From NCBI GenBank assembly GCA_964598535.1, contig CAZRCI010000022.1, positions 22,639 to 86,638 on the forward strand: a stretch of DNA of 64,000 nucleotides, read 5' to 3'. A model generated the notes under the pieces. The model did not search any database, was not told the origin of the DNA, and saw only the letters and a program-made list of their open reading frames with translations. Origin of the DNA: JALHMI01 sp964598535. Its GTDB lineage: Bacteria > Planctomycetota > Planctomycetia > Pirellulales > PALSA-1355. The position numbers and the translations under genes were made by a program. How positions within the stretch are numbered: position 1 is the first letter of the stretch; every line of letters starts with the position of its first letter. Positions 52,899-63,771 of the stretch are shown piece by piece.

Positions 52899-54014
52899 AT
52901 GAGTCACCCCTGGATCGCCGAGCGGATGAAGTATTTCGACAGCTCGGGCATTCGGAAAGTGTTCGACCTGGCCGCGACCATGACCGACCCGATCAATCTG
53001 TCGATCGGCCAGCCGGACTTTCCGGTGCCCGAGGCCGTTCAAGAGGCAGCGACCCGGGCGATCCGCGACGGTAAGAACGGCTATTCTCCGACGCAAGGCA
53101 TCGCCCCGCTGCGTGAAGCGCTGAGCGAGCGTGTGCGAGCGCAATACGATCATGTGGCGCGTCAGCTCTTCATCACCAGCGGTACGAGCGGCGGACTGGT
53201 GCTGGCGCTCATGGCGCTGGTCAACCCCGGAGACGAGGTCATCGTCTTCGATCCGTACTTCGTGATGTACAAGTCGCTCGTCGGCCTGGCGGGTGGCACG
53301 TGCGTCGTGATCGACACGTATCCAGATTTCCGCATCGACCTGGAAAAAGTCGCCGCCGCGATTACGCCGCGCACCAAGGCGATCTTGTTCAACAGCCCCG
53401 CGAATCCCACGGGCGTTACCGCGAGCGAGGAAGAAATCCGAGGGCTGGCCCAATTGGCCGCGGAGCGCAACATCGCGCTGGTGAGCGACGAGATTTACAG
53501 CCTGTTCAACTACGACGCGCCGTTCGTTTCGCCGGCGAAGTTCAATCCCCAAACCATCGTCATCGACGGTTTCTCCAAGAGTCATGCAATGACCGGCTGG
53601 CGCGTCGGCTGGGTGCATGGGCCCGGCGAGATCGTGCAACAGATGCTCAAGCTTCAGCAGTACACGTTCGTGTGTGCTCCGCAGCCGGCCCAGTGGGCGA
53701 GCCTGGCCGCGCTCGAGGTGGACATGAGCCGCGAGATCGACGCCTATCGCCGCAAACGCGACCGCGTCGTGGCCGGATTGCGCGAGCACTACGAATTGGC
53801 GGCGCCCGGCGGGGCGTTCTACGTCTTTCCCAAGGTGCCCTGGGGAACCGCCGACCAATTTGTGCTCAAGGCGATTGAGAACAAGTTACTGGTCATCCCG
53901 GGCAATATTTTCAGCAACCGCGACACTCATTTCCGACTCTCCTATGCCGCCAGCGACGAGACGATCGACCGGGGGCTGGAAGTGCTGCGCCAATTGGCAA
54001 TCCACCAAAACTAA
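52899..54014 (+). CDS. Class I/II PLP aminotransferase
   Basis: 371 aa. Fold-type I features are SIGQPDFPVPEAV, the phosphate-cup SGTSGGLVLAL, NPANPTG-like NSPANPTGVTAS, SDEIYSLFNYD and the PLP Lys in DGFSKSHAMTGWRVGW. The C-terminal Arg is in FRLSYA. This is the aspartate/aromatic aminotransferase subgroup (I-gamma-like). Substrate is open, and neighbours are not informative. Confidence 0.88.
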   Translation: MSHPWIAERMKYFDSSGIRKVFDLAATMTDPINLSIGQPDFPVPEAVQEAATRAIRDGKNGYSPTQGIAPLREALSERVRAQYDHVARQLFITSGTSGGLVLALMALVNPGDEVIVFDPYFVMYKSLVGLAGGTCVVIDTYPDFRIDLEKVAAAITPRTKAILFNSPANPTGVTASEEEIRGLAQLAAERNIALVSDEIYSLFNYDAPFVSPAKFNPQTIVIDGFSKSHAMTGWRVGWVHGPGEIVQQMLKLQQYTFVCAPQPAQWASLAALEVDMSREIDAYRRKRDRVVAGLREHYELAAPGGAFYVFPKVPWGTADQFVLKAIENKLLVIPGNIFSNRDTHFRLSYAASDETIDRGLEVLRQLAIHQN

Positions 54015-54116
54015 CACCTGGTTCAGAGGCGTGCGTTTGGATGTCCGCGTGGGCACGTTGAACCGCGCCCAATGCCTTGCTAGATTGAGACTAGCACTCA
54101 CTCCTGGAGACCAGCC

Positions 54117-54842
54117 ATGCGCGGCCGATTTGCCCCCATCTACGCCTTGTTGCTCTGCTCGACAGTTTTGTCGACCGTTGCGTTCGCGGAGCTGCGCGAG
54201 TGGACCGATTCCTCGGGTTCGTTCAGCGTCAAAGGCGAACTCGTCGCCTTCGACGGCAAGACGGCGCGCATCGCGCTCGAGGGGCAAACCGTGAATTTGC
54301 CGATCACGAGATTGAGCGACGCCGATCAGCAGTATCTCAAGTCGACGTTCCCCAATGGCAAATCGCCCGAATTGATCAAAGGAAAAGACAAGGACCGTGG
54401 CGGCGATGGCAGCGGCGGCAACAAGGGGGCGATGGCCGGTAAGTCGGCCGTGAAAGTCGAGTTGGCGGGAGTCGCCGTGGTCAAGCCGACGGCAAACCTC
54501 CCCGAGGAAGTCGCTCCGCTCCCAGCCGGCACGCACATTTGGCTGCTGGTTTCCGATCCGCAAATTAACCTCACCGACGTCGATGCGGCCAAGAGCAAGA
54601 TTGCCGCGTTTACGGACAACAAAGGCACCGACCTGAACGAGGGTAACTCGGAACAAGCTGCCTTTGAGTTCATCCCCTTCCCGGATGGCAAGAGCGGCCT
54701 GGTGCACGTGTACCGTCCCCAAGTTCCGGTCGAGAAGTCGGTGCGGGCCACCCTGAAGGGGCTGATTCATCTTCAAAGCGGCCTTGAAGATGGAAGTACA
54801 ATCCCCGTGCCGCTGAGTCTTGAAATCACGCTCGGCCTATAA
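54117..54842 (+). CDS. Secreted SHD1-domain protein
   Basis: 241 aa with a signal peptide (MRGRFAPIYALLLCSTVLSTVAFA). An SLA1-homology-1 (SHD1) motif follows at about residues 26-75: LREWTDSSGSFSVKGELV, KTARIALEG, LPITRLSDADQQYL. SHD1 is common in planctomycete exported proteins. After a Gly/Lys/Asp-rich linker, a second beta-rich domain (residues 115-241) is unassigned. Function unknown. Confidence 0.78.
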   Translation: MRGRFAPIYALLLCSTVLSTVAFAELREWTDSSGSFSVKGELVAFDGKTARIALEGQTVNLPITRLSDADQQYLKSTFPNGKSPELIKGKDKDRGGDGSGGNKGAMAGKSAVKVELAGVAVVKPTANLPEEVAPLPAGTHIWLLVSDPQINLTDVDAAKSKIAAFTDNKGTDLNEGNSEQAAFEFIPFPDGKSGLVHVYRPQVPVEKSVRATLKGLIHLQSGLEDGSTIPVPLSLEITLGL

Positions 54843-54886
54843 TCGCCGCGAATGGGCGCGTTCGCCTTGCGGCGGGGCAGAGGCTC

Positions 54887-55891
54887 TTACTTTGCATCGC
54901 TCGCGGGCGGCGCGAACCGCCCTCCGGTATGACGACGCGGCCGCGGCTCTGCGTGCGAAGCTTGCCGGACTTCCGACGGGGCGTTTTCGCGGCTGGCCAC
55001 CAGACCTTGCCCGGTGACTTCACGTTCGATGAGTTCGGCCTGTTCGGCGCGCCATTCATGCTCGCGTCTGGCATGCATGGTCTGGCCGGCGACCCCGCCG
55101 GCGGTTGCCCCGGCGATGCTTAGTAGCGGGGCGCCCCACCAGATTGGCGTTAGGATGGCCGCTCCCACCAGGGTCGTGGCGCCGACTTTCGGATAAACCT
55201 GCTGATAGGCCTCCTCTTCAAGGCCCCAATCGTGTTCGGCGCGGGCGTAGCCAAGCACTTCATTCGCGCCATCGAACTCGCTCCAACCGGCTAGTATCGG
55301 CAGGTGACTGGCGACGGCGTACGGCCCCGGAAATACCTGTCGGCGCACGTTCTTGGCAAATGCCGCTTCGTGCAGCAACAGGGCCGGCGTGTTCGAGTTC
55401 ACATAGAGCGTGTCGGTATACGGATTGTAGGCGTTGCGGCCAAACACGCGTCCGGGAAAAAGCGTGTAGCGCACCACGCTAAGCGATCCAAACGAATAGC
55501 GCGTCAGCGGCGGTACCACGCGGCTCTGGCGCAGACGCCGCCATTGCTCTCGCGGCTGATAATCGCGCACCGAGACCTGAACGCCCTGTAGATCATTCTG
55601 GTCCAGGTATCGGGTAACTTGCTCGACGGTTTCCGGCGCGATGTTCCGCCGGTCGGGCAACTCGGGAAGGATCGCTCGCCGCGGCCAGCTCACGATGTCC
55701 GACAGGCGGTCAAGCGTCTTGTGCGGCTCCCCGTGGCGGACGAGGACCTGCGCAGGCTTGTCGCCGGCGGAATCGGCAAAGCTCCCGTACCGATATATGT
55801 CGCGCGCGCAGCCGCCCACGATCGCGGTGGCCATAAGTACCCGTGCCAGCGATTTCCAGCGCAAGGCTCGCGCGCGGGAAAAAAATTGCAT
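54887..55891 (-). CDS. Putative lipoprotein of unknown function
   Basis: 334 aa from the ATG at 55891 (an ATG at 55975 is also in frame). A basic start, hydrophobic stretch and a GGC site (LMATAIVGGCARD) look like a lipoprotein signal. The middle (about residues 140-250) has LYVNSNTPALLLHEAAFAKN and repeated aromatic residues. A hydrophobic pair of short helices lies at about residues 245-280 (TTLVGAAILTPIWWGAPLLSIAGATAGG). The C-terminus is Pro/Arg rich. No family is recognised. Confidence 0.6.
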   Translation of the reverse strand: MQFFSRARALRWKSLARVLMATAIVGGCARDIYRYGSFADSAGDKPAQVLVRHGEPHKTLDRLSDIVSWPRRAILPELPDRRNIAPETVEQVTRYLDQNDLQGVQVSVRDYQPREQWRRLRQSRVVPPLTRYSFGSLSVVRYTLFPGRVFGRNAYNPYTDTLYVNSNTPALLLHEAAFAKNVRRQVFPGPYAVASHLPILAGWSEFDGANEVLGYARAEHDWGLEEEAYQQVYPKVGATTLVGAAILTPIWWGAPLLSIAGATAGGVAGQTMHARREHEWRAEQAELIEREVTGQGLVASRENAPSEVRQASHAEPRPRRHTGGRFAPPASDAK

Positions 55892-56230
55892 ATCGAGCGA
55901 CGTGTCGAAGTACCGGTTCGGACCGAAGGGGCGGAAAGGATAGCCGAGAGCGCCGAAGGCGGCAAGGTAGCCCATGCTATCGTGTCACCGCTCAATAGAA
56001 ATGCCCCCATAGTTTGGGTGATTAACAAGGGAGTGCTGTCTGTTTTTTCTTTCCGCCCGGCTTGCGGAGCGGCGCGACGCCCCACGAGTATCGCGGAGCA
56101 GGGGGGAGAAAGGGACCCCCACAATGCAAAAAGTCCGGGACGCGGCCGTGCGCGTCCCGGACTTTTTAGGCTGGCGCGTAACTCGAAGGATTCCGCCGGC
56201 CTTGGGTTACAAGGGGGGCGGCCTTGAACG
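55892..56230. other. Region downstream of clpX
   Basis: 339 bases; a perfect bidirectional hairpin terminator at 56128-56167 is the main content. No gene is seen. Confidence 0.55.
56128..56167. terminator. Bidirectional terminator downstream of clpX
   Basis: A5-GTCCGGGACGCG (56128-56144) pairs perfectly with CGCGTCCCGGAC-T5 (56151-56167). With A5 before and T5 after, it can end transcription in both directions, serving clpX on the minus strand. Confidence 0.92.
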
Positions 56231-57517
<1,287 letters not shown>

Positions 57518-57747
57518 GTCTACTCCTTCTAAGTGTCCGCCTGCGCGGTGCATTCCCGGCGGGAAGCTTGCAAGCGGAGGGAATCCAAGGTGTCACTCGA
57601 AGTGGCCATACTGGCGCGTCATTGCAAATGGCCGATCTCGCTTCCCTGACCGAGGTTATTTCGAGTTCTCGAAGCCACAAGTCACAACCAATTGCCCGAG
57701 GGGCTCCTAGCTGGCATGGTCGCAAAAGCTCGCCAAGCCGCTAGAGT

Positions 57748-58071
57748 TTACCTCGTCAGTTTTGCCCGTCGTCGGCGGTCATTGCCGGTCGCGGAATGCG
57801 CTCCGCGCATTTTTTCGGAATCGTTATCGCCCAGCTCTTTCTGTAGCCGAGTCGCCAAGCTTGCCTTGATCGTCTTGTATTCGTGCTCGTCCAGTTCGCC
57901 GCGAACGTAAAGCTCGCGAAATTCCGTCAGATACTCACTTGAACCGGGCGTTTGCTCGTGAATACCCGACCGTACTTTGTTAATCACATAGACACCGACG
58001 ACGATCAAAATCGCCGTCAATGCCAGCAAAAACACGACCTGGGCGAGAGGGCTCGCAAGGAATTCCGCCAT
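57748..58071 (-). CDS. Small membrane protein with SHOCT-like domain
   Basis: 107 aa. One membrane helix (about residues 9-31: LAQVVFLLALTAILIVVGVYV) precedes a soluble segment resembling SHOCT (LTEFRELYVRGELDEHEYKTIKASLATRLQ). The C-terminus is basic (NDRRRRAKLTR). Common in planctomycetes; function unknown. Confidence 0.68.
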   Translation of the reverse strand: MAEFLASPLAQVVFLLALTAILIVVGVYVINKVRSGIHEQTPGSSEYLTEFRELYVRGELDEHEYKTIKASLATRLQKELGDNDSEKMRGAHSATGNDRRRRAKLTR

Positions 58072-58324
58072 CGCCGAATCGCGCTCCGAGCCGAATGTGG
58101 CCCGGACCTCCCCGGTTGGTCCCCGTCTGCGTGATTTATGTCATTATGCACGTGTCGGGGGACGCAGTCCAGATTTTTGGATCAATCGCCGCAACTGGAA
58201 TGACGCGTAAACACAAACAGGCACGGTGGATGCCCACTTGATGGCGACCTTCGGCCGGTGCAAATTATGTCGACAGGCGAGATCGAGTTCTCTCCCCAAA
58301 GTCCAAACTCTCCAGGTACCACCC

Positions 58325-58972
58325 ATGCAACAGCTCGCCCCGCTCACCCGGATTTACAAGAGTGGCATCATCGCGGTCATTCGGGCATCGAGCGGCGAAC
58401 GCCTGGTCGATGTGGCCGAGGCGCTGGTGGCCGGCGGCGTCGAAGTCATGGAAGTGACGTTTACGGTCCCTCAGGCCCATCGGGTACTGGAACAGGTGGC
58501 CAGCCGGCTAGGCGACCGGATCCTATTAGGGGCGGGAACGGTACTGGACACAGAAACGGCTCGCATTGCGCTGCTGTCAGGCGCCGAGTTCATCGTTTCG
58601 CCAGCTGTCAATCGAGACGTCATCGAGCTATGCCGGCGTTACGGCAAGCTCGTGATGCCGGGGGCCTTTACTCCGACAGAGGTCATCACCGCCTGGCAGG
58701 CGGGGGCCGACATCGTAAAAATCTTCCCCTCGGAATTTCACGGCCCGGCCTATCTCAAGACCCTCAAAGCGCCATTGCCTCAGGTGCGAATGATGCCCAC
58801 GGGCGGGGTTAACCTCAACACGGCCAAAGATTATCTGGCGGCCGGAGCCTTTGCCCTGGGCGTTGGCAGCTCACTGATCGATTCCAAGGCCGTTGAGTCT
58901 GGCGACTTCGCCAAGATCGAATCGCTGGCCCGCCAGTTCGCCAAGGCCGTCCGCACCTATTACGCCAACTAG
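58325..58972 (+). CDS. eda: 2-dehydro-3-deoxy-phosphogluconate aldolase
   Basis: 215 aa from the ATG at 58325; the frame is open from 58226 but adds unconserved sequence. The aldolase pattern is present: IIAVIRASSGE, VEVMEVTFTVP (catalytic Glu), LLGAGTVLD, and the Schiff-base Lys in ADIVKIFPSEFHGP, then MPTGGVN. It splits KDPG to pyruvate and glyceraldehyde-3-phosphate (Entner-Doudoroff) or related keto-deoxy acids. No edd or kdgK is adjacent. Confidence 0.93.
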   Translation: MQQLAPLTRIYKSGIIAVIRASSGERLVDVAEALVAGGVEVMEVTFTVPQAHRVLEQVASRLGDRILLGAGTVLDTETARIALLSGAEFIVSPAVNRDVIELCRRYGKLVMPGAFTPTEVITAWQAGADIVKIFPSEFHGPAYLKTLKAPLPQVRMMPTGGVNLNTAKDYLAAGAFALGVGSSLIDSKAVESGDFAKIESLARQFAKAVRTYYAN

Positions 58973-59355
58973 CGGGTGCGATTTCGTAAAACAGGAAGGG
59001 CAGGCAGTTTGCCAGCGAACCTCTTCCGCGTCCTGCTTGCCCCGGCCTTCGTACGTTAACACCGGCGGCAACTCTTGCTCAAGCGGTAAGGTCGCACGCG
59101 GCGATAAAGCATATCGAGTGCGCACATCGTGGGTTGTCGCTTGCGCGCCTGCCAAGCGACGCCAACAGAGAAATGCACTCGCGCCGGCAGGAAGCCGGTC
59201 GGCCAGTGGAGCGTCAGCCTAATTCATTCAGGGTGACGCGCGACACCGCCAAACGCGCAAGCGATTTGGCGCAAAAAATAAGCTAGTGCTCCCATAAAAG
59301 GCTGTCCCCGAAAACCCAATGGTGACAGAGCATTAGCCCAACGCGAGCACGCAGG
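58973..59355. other. Intergenic region after eda
   Basis: 383 bases with no gene, hairpin or clear promoter that I can support. Confidence 0.45.
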
Positions 59356-61023
59356 ATGCGATCGCTACGATACTTTGCCGCAGCCTGGCTACTGGTCGCA
59401 ATCGGCCAGTCGCTTGCCGCTGCGCAGAGCCCGGCGGCGAATCCCCTTCCGCCCGCGCCGCTGATGACCGCAACCCGCCAGAACGCGTTCACGATCCCAT
59501 TTCGAATCGATCCGCCGACAACGCCCGCGGAACAAGCAGTCGAGGCGATTCTGAACGTCTCGACCGATCAGGGCGCCACCTGGTCGATCTCCAGCCGTGT
59601 GCCGCCTGAAAAAGGCTCGTTCGTGTTTCGTGCGCCGCACGACGGCGAATATTGGTTCAACATTCGCACGGTCGACGCTCAAGGTCTGACGCGGCCGTCA
59701 GGCCCCATTCAACCGCAGCTCAAAGTGACCGTCGATACCGTCGCTCCGAGGCTCGATCTCTCCGTGCTTCGCGGGCCAGCGGGAGAGATCGTCGCCCGCT
59801 GGCAGGCGGTCGACCCGAACCTGAAGCTGAGCAGCTTCAAGCTCGAATACCAGGTTTCGTCCACCGGTCCGTGGGAACGCGTAGCGGTCGACGCGCCTCC
59901 TTCGGCCATGCAGCACACGCACTCGGGCGAAGCCACGTGGTGGCCCACGGGTGGAAACGGCCCGGTTTTAGTGCGTGCGGAAATCAGCGATACCTCGGGA
60001 AATCCTGCCGTGACCCAAGCGGTCGCCAAGGCGGGATCGACGCCGGGCACACCGACGCTCGCGCGGCAAGCGTCTCCGACGCCGGCAACCGGCCCCGATG
60101 CATCTGCCAGCGCAGACGGCTGGCGTACGTCGGTCAGCGACCGCACCCAATGGCCTCCTGACCGAACGGCGCTCGATCCACTAGCGCCGAACCGGGCGTC
60201 TCAAAGTCCGAGACCGGCGCCGGATCAACCCTCGAATTTGCCCGTCGACGCGTATGCCTCGGGGCCTGCGCCGGCTGGTTTCGTGCCAGACGACCGCCCA
60301 CCGTCAGCCGCCGCTCGCACGACAGCCCGCCCGGTGAGCCAGAGCCGTCCGCCAGCCGGTAATGCGGCGCTTGACTTTTCGGTGTTACCCGCCGCCGTAC
60401 GGCCGCGGATGGTCGCCTCACCGGCCTTTGAGCTCGAATACGAAATCGATTCGGTCGGTCCCTCGGGGGTTGGCAAAGTCGAGTTATGGGGAACCCGCGA
60501 TGGGGGCCGCACGTGGAGCGACTACGCGGTCGACACCGATAAGCGAAGCCCGATGCCCGTGGCCGTGGATGGTGAAGGAATCTATGGCTTCCGCATTCTC
60601 GTTCAAAGCGGCACAGGCTTCGGCGGTAGGCCGCCGATGGAGGGCGATCTGCCGGATATCTGGATTGGCGTCGACATGACCAAGCCGACCTGCCAAATCA
60701 CGGCAAGCCAGGTTTCGCCGACCGGCACCGAATTGGAAATCTATTGGGAGGCGGCCGATGACGCCATCGATCCGCGCCCCGTAACGCTGCTCTTTAGCGA
60801 AAGCACCAGCGGCCCCTGGACGCCGATCGCTTCGGGACTGGAGAACACCGGCGGCTACCGCTGGAACCTCGACAGCCGGGTTCCGGCTCGCGTGTTCCTA
60901 CGCATTGAGGTTCGTGACGAGGCCGGCAACATCGGCAGCCATGTCTTGGCCGACGCGGTAACACTCGACCGCAATCGCCCGCAGGGCAAGATTCGCGGCG
61001 TTCGGGCGATCACCACGCCCTGA
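59356..61023 (+). CDS. Large secreted protein with Ig/FN3-like repeats
   Basis: 555 aa with a signal peptide (RYFAAAWLLVAIGQSLAAAQ). Residues 40-225 form beta-sandwich-like strands (SISSRVPPEKGSFVFRAP; GEYWFNIRTVDAQGL; FKLEYQVSSTGPW). A low-complexity Pro/Ser/Ala stretch spans about 225-340. A second copy of a similar sandwich follows (LEYEIDSVGPSGVGKVELWGT ... GIYGFRILVQSG) with FLRIEVRDEAGN near the end. A role in surface adhesion or scaffold is plausible. No named family is certain. Confidence 0.68.
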   Translation: MRSLRYFAAAWLLVAIGQSLAAAQSPAANPLPPAPLMTATRQNAFTIPFRIDPPTTPAEQAVEAILNVSTDQGATWSISSRVPPEKGSFVFRAPHDGEYWFNIRTVDAQGLTRPSGPIQPQLKVTVDTVAPRLDLSVLRGPAGEIVARWQAVDPNLKLSSFKLEYQVSSTGPWERVAVDAPPSAMQHTHSGEATWWPTGGNGPVLVRAEISDTSGNPAVTQAVAKAGSTPGTPTLARQASPTPATGPDASASADGWRTSVSDRTQWPPDRTALDPLAPNRASQSPRPAPDQPSNLPVDAYASGPAPAGFVPDDRPPSAAARTTARPVSQSRPPAGNAALDFSVLPAAVRPRMVASPAFELEYEIDSVGPSGVGKVELWGTRDGGRTWSDYAVDTDKRSPMPVAVDGEGIYGFRILVQSGTGFGGRPPMEGDLPDIWIGVDMTKPTCQITASQVSPTGTELEIYWEAADDAIDPRPVTLLFSESTSGPWTPIASGLENTGGYRWNLDSRVPARVFLRIEVRDEAGNIGSHVLADAVTLDRNRPQGKIRGVRAITTP

Positions 61024-61055
61024 CGCGTTGCCACTCTGGCATAGGCCGCGTTTGA

Positions 61056-61946
61056 TTACTTCCAACTGAACTCAACGCCGGTCAGGCGTTCATAGGCCTC
61101 GATATACTTGGCCCGGGTGCGAACGACGATTTCCGCGGGAAGTTGGGGCGGCGGACTGTTTTTATCCCAATCGGACGTTTCCAACCAATCGCGAACGAAC
61201 TGCTTATCGAACGATGGCTGGGAGCCGCCCGGCTGATACGCATCGGCGGGCCAGAAACGGGAACTGTCGGGGGTAAGCACTTCGTCGATCAAAATCAGCT
61301 CGTCGCCGAGCCAACCCCACTCAAATTTCGTATCGGCGATGATGATGCCCTTGGTGCGAGCGTGTTCGGCCCCGCGGCCATAGACGGCTAAACTGCGCCG
61401 GCGAAGCTCTTCTGCTACGTTACGGCCCACGGCGTCTGCCATTTGGTCGAAGGTAATATTGATGTCATGGCCGCTATCGGCCTTGGTGGCGGGCGTGAAG
61501 ATCGGTTCAGGAAGTTTGTCACTTTCGCGCAAGCCGGCCGGCAGCGGCACGCCGCAGACGCTCTGCGACCGTTGATATTCCTTCCAGCCGGAGCCGGACA
61601 AGTAGCCGCGCACGACGCACTCGATCGGAACGACTTGCGTCTTGCGGACAATCATGCTCCGGCCAGCCAGGGGCGCGGTATCCACCTCGCCGGGCAAGCC
61701 CGCATGAGCAACGTCGGTACTGAGCAAGTGATGGGGTTCGCCAAGTCGCTGGAACCAGAAGGTGCTGATCTGCGTCAGCACGCGTCCCTTGTCGGGAATG
61801 CCCGTGGGCAGAATCCAGTCGAACGCGCTAATCCGATCGCTGGCCACCATTAAGAGCCGATCGCCGAGGTCATAAATATCGCGCACTTTACCCCGACGAA
61901 CGGGCAGATTGGCAAGGTTGGTTTCCAGAACCGGGGGTCGCATCAT
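61056..61946 (-). CDS. purC: Phosphoribosylaminoimidazole-succinocarboxamide synthase
   Basis: 296 aa from the ATG at 61946, preceded by AGAGG (a second ATG follows immediately at 61943). Features of the SAICAR synthetase family are RRGKVRDIYDLGDRLLMVASDRISAFDW, VRGYLSGSGWKEY, and GIIIADTKFEWG...LIDEVLTPDSSRFW. It couples aspartate to CAIR in purine synthesis. It is a stand-alone gene here. Confidence 0.95.
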   Translation of the reverse strand: MMRPPVLETNLANLPVRRGKVRDIYDLGDRLLMVASDRISAFDWILPTGIPDKGRVLTQISTFWFQRLGEPHHLLSTDVAHAGLPGEVDTAPLAGRSMIVRKTQVVPIECVVRGYLSGSGWKEYQRSQSVCGVPLPAGLRESDKLPEPIFTPATKADSGHDINITFDQMADAVGRNVAEELRRRSLAVYGRGAEHARTKGIIIADTKFEWGWLGDELILIDEVLTPDSSRFWPADAYQPGGSQPSFDKQFVRDWLETSDWDKNSPPPQLPAEIVVRTRAKYIEAYERLTGVEFSWK

Positions 61947-62218
61947 GCGGGCCTCTCGCTGCAAAATGGCTGGCTAAGACGAAAGAAAGAGCGAGTATAT
62001 CAAAACGTCCTGGGATCGGCAGGACCGCAACCGGCGGCGGCGGAGCGTCGGGTACGAGGTTGTCTCGCGCGCTGCCGCGCAGTAGACTCGGCAAGTAGGG
62101 GGCTGGCGCGGCAACCACACTCGATTCGGACGGTTCGTCATTCCGCGCGTTGCCTGGCCGCGCTTGTCGCCTGGGCCATCCACGAGGCTTGCTTCCACCG
62201 TAAGGGCGTTTGGCGTCG

Positions 62219-63697
62219 ATGGGATTGCTCCATTTTCTGGTACCCCGGCGTGATCGTGTCGGCGCGAATGCCGCTCAGCGAGCCTATTTTGCCGGGATGG
62301 ATGCAGTACCGTGGACCAGCCGCATACGCTGGAATGACGAAGGCCTGGTGCTCGAGCGCGACACGTTCGAGTCGGGAAACTTCTACGTTCCTTATGTGGT
62401 TGCAGGCCGCGGAGAGCTAATGCTCTCGACGGCTTCGCTCATGGAACGCCCGCGGCCCTACCATTTGCACGTGGAACTAGCGCGTGGCACGCTGAATCGC
62501 CTTCGCAATCAAATCGCCTATGCGCCGCCGCCGGCCGGTTCGGCCTTGGCCCGCCATCTTGAAGCCGCACGCGATGCGCTCTCGCGTGCGGTGACGCATC
62601 GCACGAACATCGACGAGGCCGCGCGATTGGCCGAAGTATCCATCGCGGAATCGCTGGCGGCGATCGACCTGCTGGCCGCGGCCCAGGCCGAACAATGGAT
62701 TGCCGCCCGCCGCACGGGCGGAGTACGATTAAGCACGCTACTCGGCGTCAACCTGGGCGATTGGAAACCGGCGGGACCGGTGGCCAATCTGCTGAGCTCG
62801 GCGTTCAACACCGTGCAGATTCCGCTCACGTGGCGCGATCTCGAAGCGTGCGAAGGGCACCGGGATTTTTCCGCGGCCGATGCCCAGATCGACGCCGCGC
62901 GACTGAACGGGTTCAAAATCTGCGGCGGCCCATTGCTCACGCTCGACAAGCAATCGCTCCCGGACTGGACCTATCTGTTCGGTGAAGACGACATCGATAC
63001 CTTTCGGGCCTGCGTCGCCGAACATATTCAAGCCGTCGTCAGCCATTTCCGCGGACGCGTGCATCTGTGGGTTTGCTCGTCCGGGCTGAACATCGAAAGC
63101 AAGTTCATCCCCTCGGAGGAAGAACGCCTGCGGCTGGCGGTGCTCACCATCGACAGTATCCGGCGGCAGGATCCGCGCTCGCCGATCGTGCTTTCGATCG
63201 ACCAACCCTGGGGCGCTTTCATGAACCGCCACGAGTGCGATTTGTCCCCGCTGCATTTTGCCGATGCCCTGGTGCGTGCGGAATTGGGGCTCGCGGGCCT
63301 GGGGCTCGAGCTCAATGTGGGCTATATGCCCGACGCGAGCGAACCGCGCGACGCCCTGGAATTCGGCCATGAGATGGATCGCTACGCTTCGCTGGGCCTG
63401 CCGCTGCTGCTGTCGCTGACCGCGCCGAGCGCGGACACGGTAGACGCCAAAGCAACCCGTCGCTGCGAAGTGACTCGCTACGCTTCGCAAGCGGTCTCGC
63501 CAGAAAGCCAGCGGCAGTGGGCCGAGCAAATACTACCAACGCTGCTTGCGCGGCAGCCCGTGCAGGGGATTCTTTGGAACCAACTGTTCGACAGCCGGCC
63601 GCACGCGTTCCCGCACGGCGGAGTGATCGACGATCACGATCGTCCGAAACCGCTGTTGAACTATCTGGAGCAGTTGCGGCGCACGCACCTGGCATGA
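62219..63697 (+). CDS. GH10-like (xylanase-fold) protein lacking the acid/base Glu
   Basis: 492 aa from the ATG at 62219. The N-terminal 170 residues are beta-rich, then helical. The rest is a TIM barrel related to GH10 endoxylanases: TLLGVNLGDWKPAG, QIPLTWRDLEA, and the C-terminal GILWNQLFDSRPH...GGVIDDHDRPKPLLNYL block. In GH10 the acid/base lies in WDVVNE, whereas here the segment is VHLWVCSSGLN with no Glu. The nucleophile strand reads LGLELNVGY, keeping a Glu. No signal peptide is evident, so hydrolysis of xylan is doubtful. Confidence 0.7.
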   Translation: MGLLHFLVPRRDRVGANAAQRAYFAGMDAVPWTSRIRWNDEGLVLERDTFESGNFYVPYVVAGRGELMLSTASLMERPRPYHLHVELARGTLNRLRNQIAYAPPPAGSALARHLEAARDALSRAVTHRTNIDEAARLAEVSIAESLAAIDLLAAAQAEQWIAARRTGGVRLSTLLGVNLGDWKPAGPVANLLSSAFNTVQIPLTWRDLEACEGHRDFSAADAQIDAARLNGFKICGGPLLTLDKQSLPDWTYLFGEDDIDTFRACVAEHIQAVVSHFRGRVHLWVCSSGLNIESKFIPSEEERLRLAVLTIDSIRRQDPRSPIVLSIDQPWGAFMNRHECDLSPLHFADALVRAELGLAGLGLELNVGYMPDASEPRDALEFGHEMDRYASLGLPLLLSLTAPSADTVDAKATRRCEVTRYASQAVSPESQRQWAEQILPTLLARQPVQGILWNQLFDSRPHAFPHGGVIDDHDRPKPLLNYLEQLRRTHLA

Positions 63698-63771
63698 TCG
63701 CGGCCGCGTCGTTTCCGTAGCAAAATCGGAACGCCAGACGCAATCGCCGCCACGCACGGTTGCAAAGCGAG

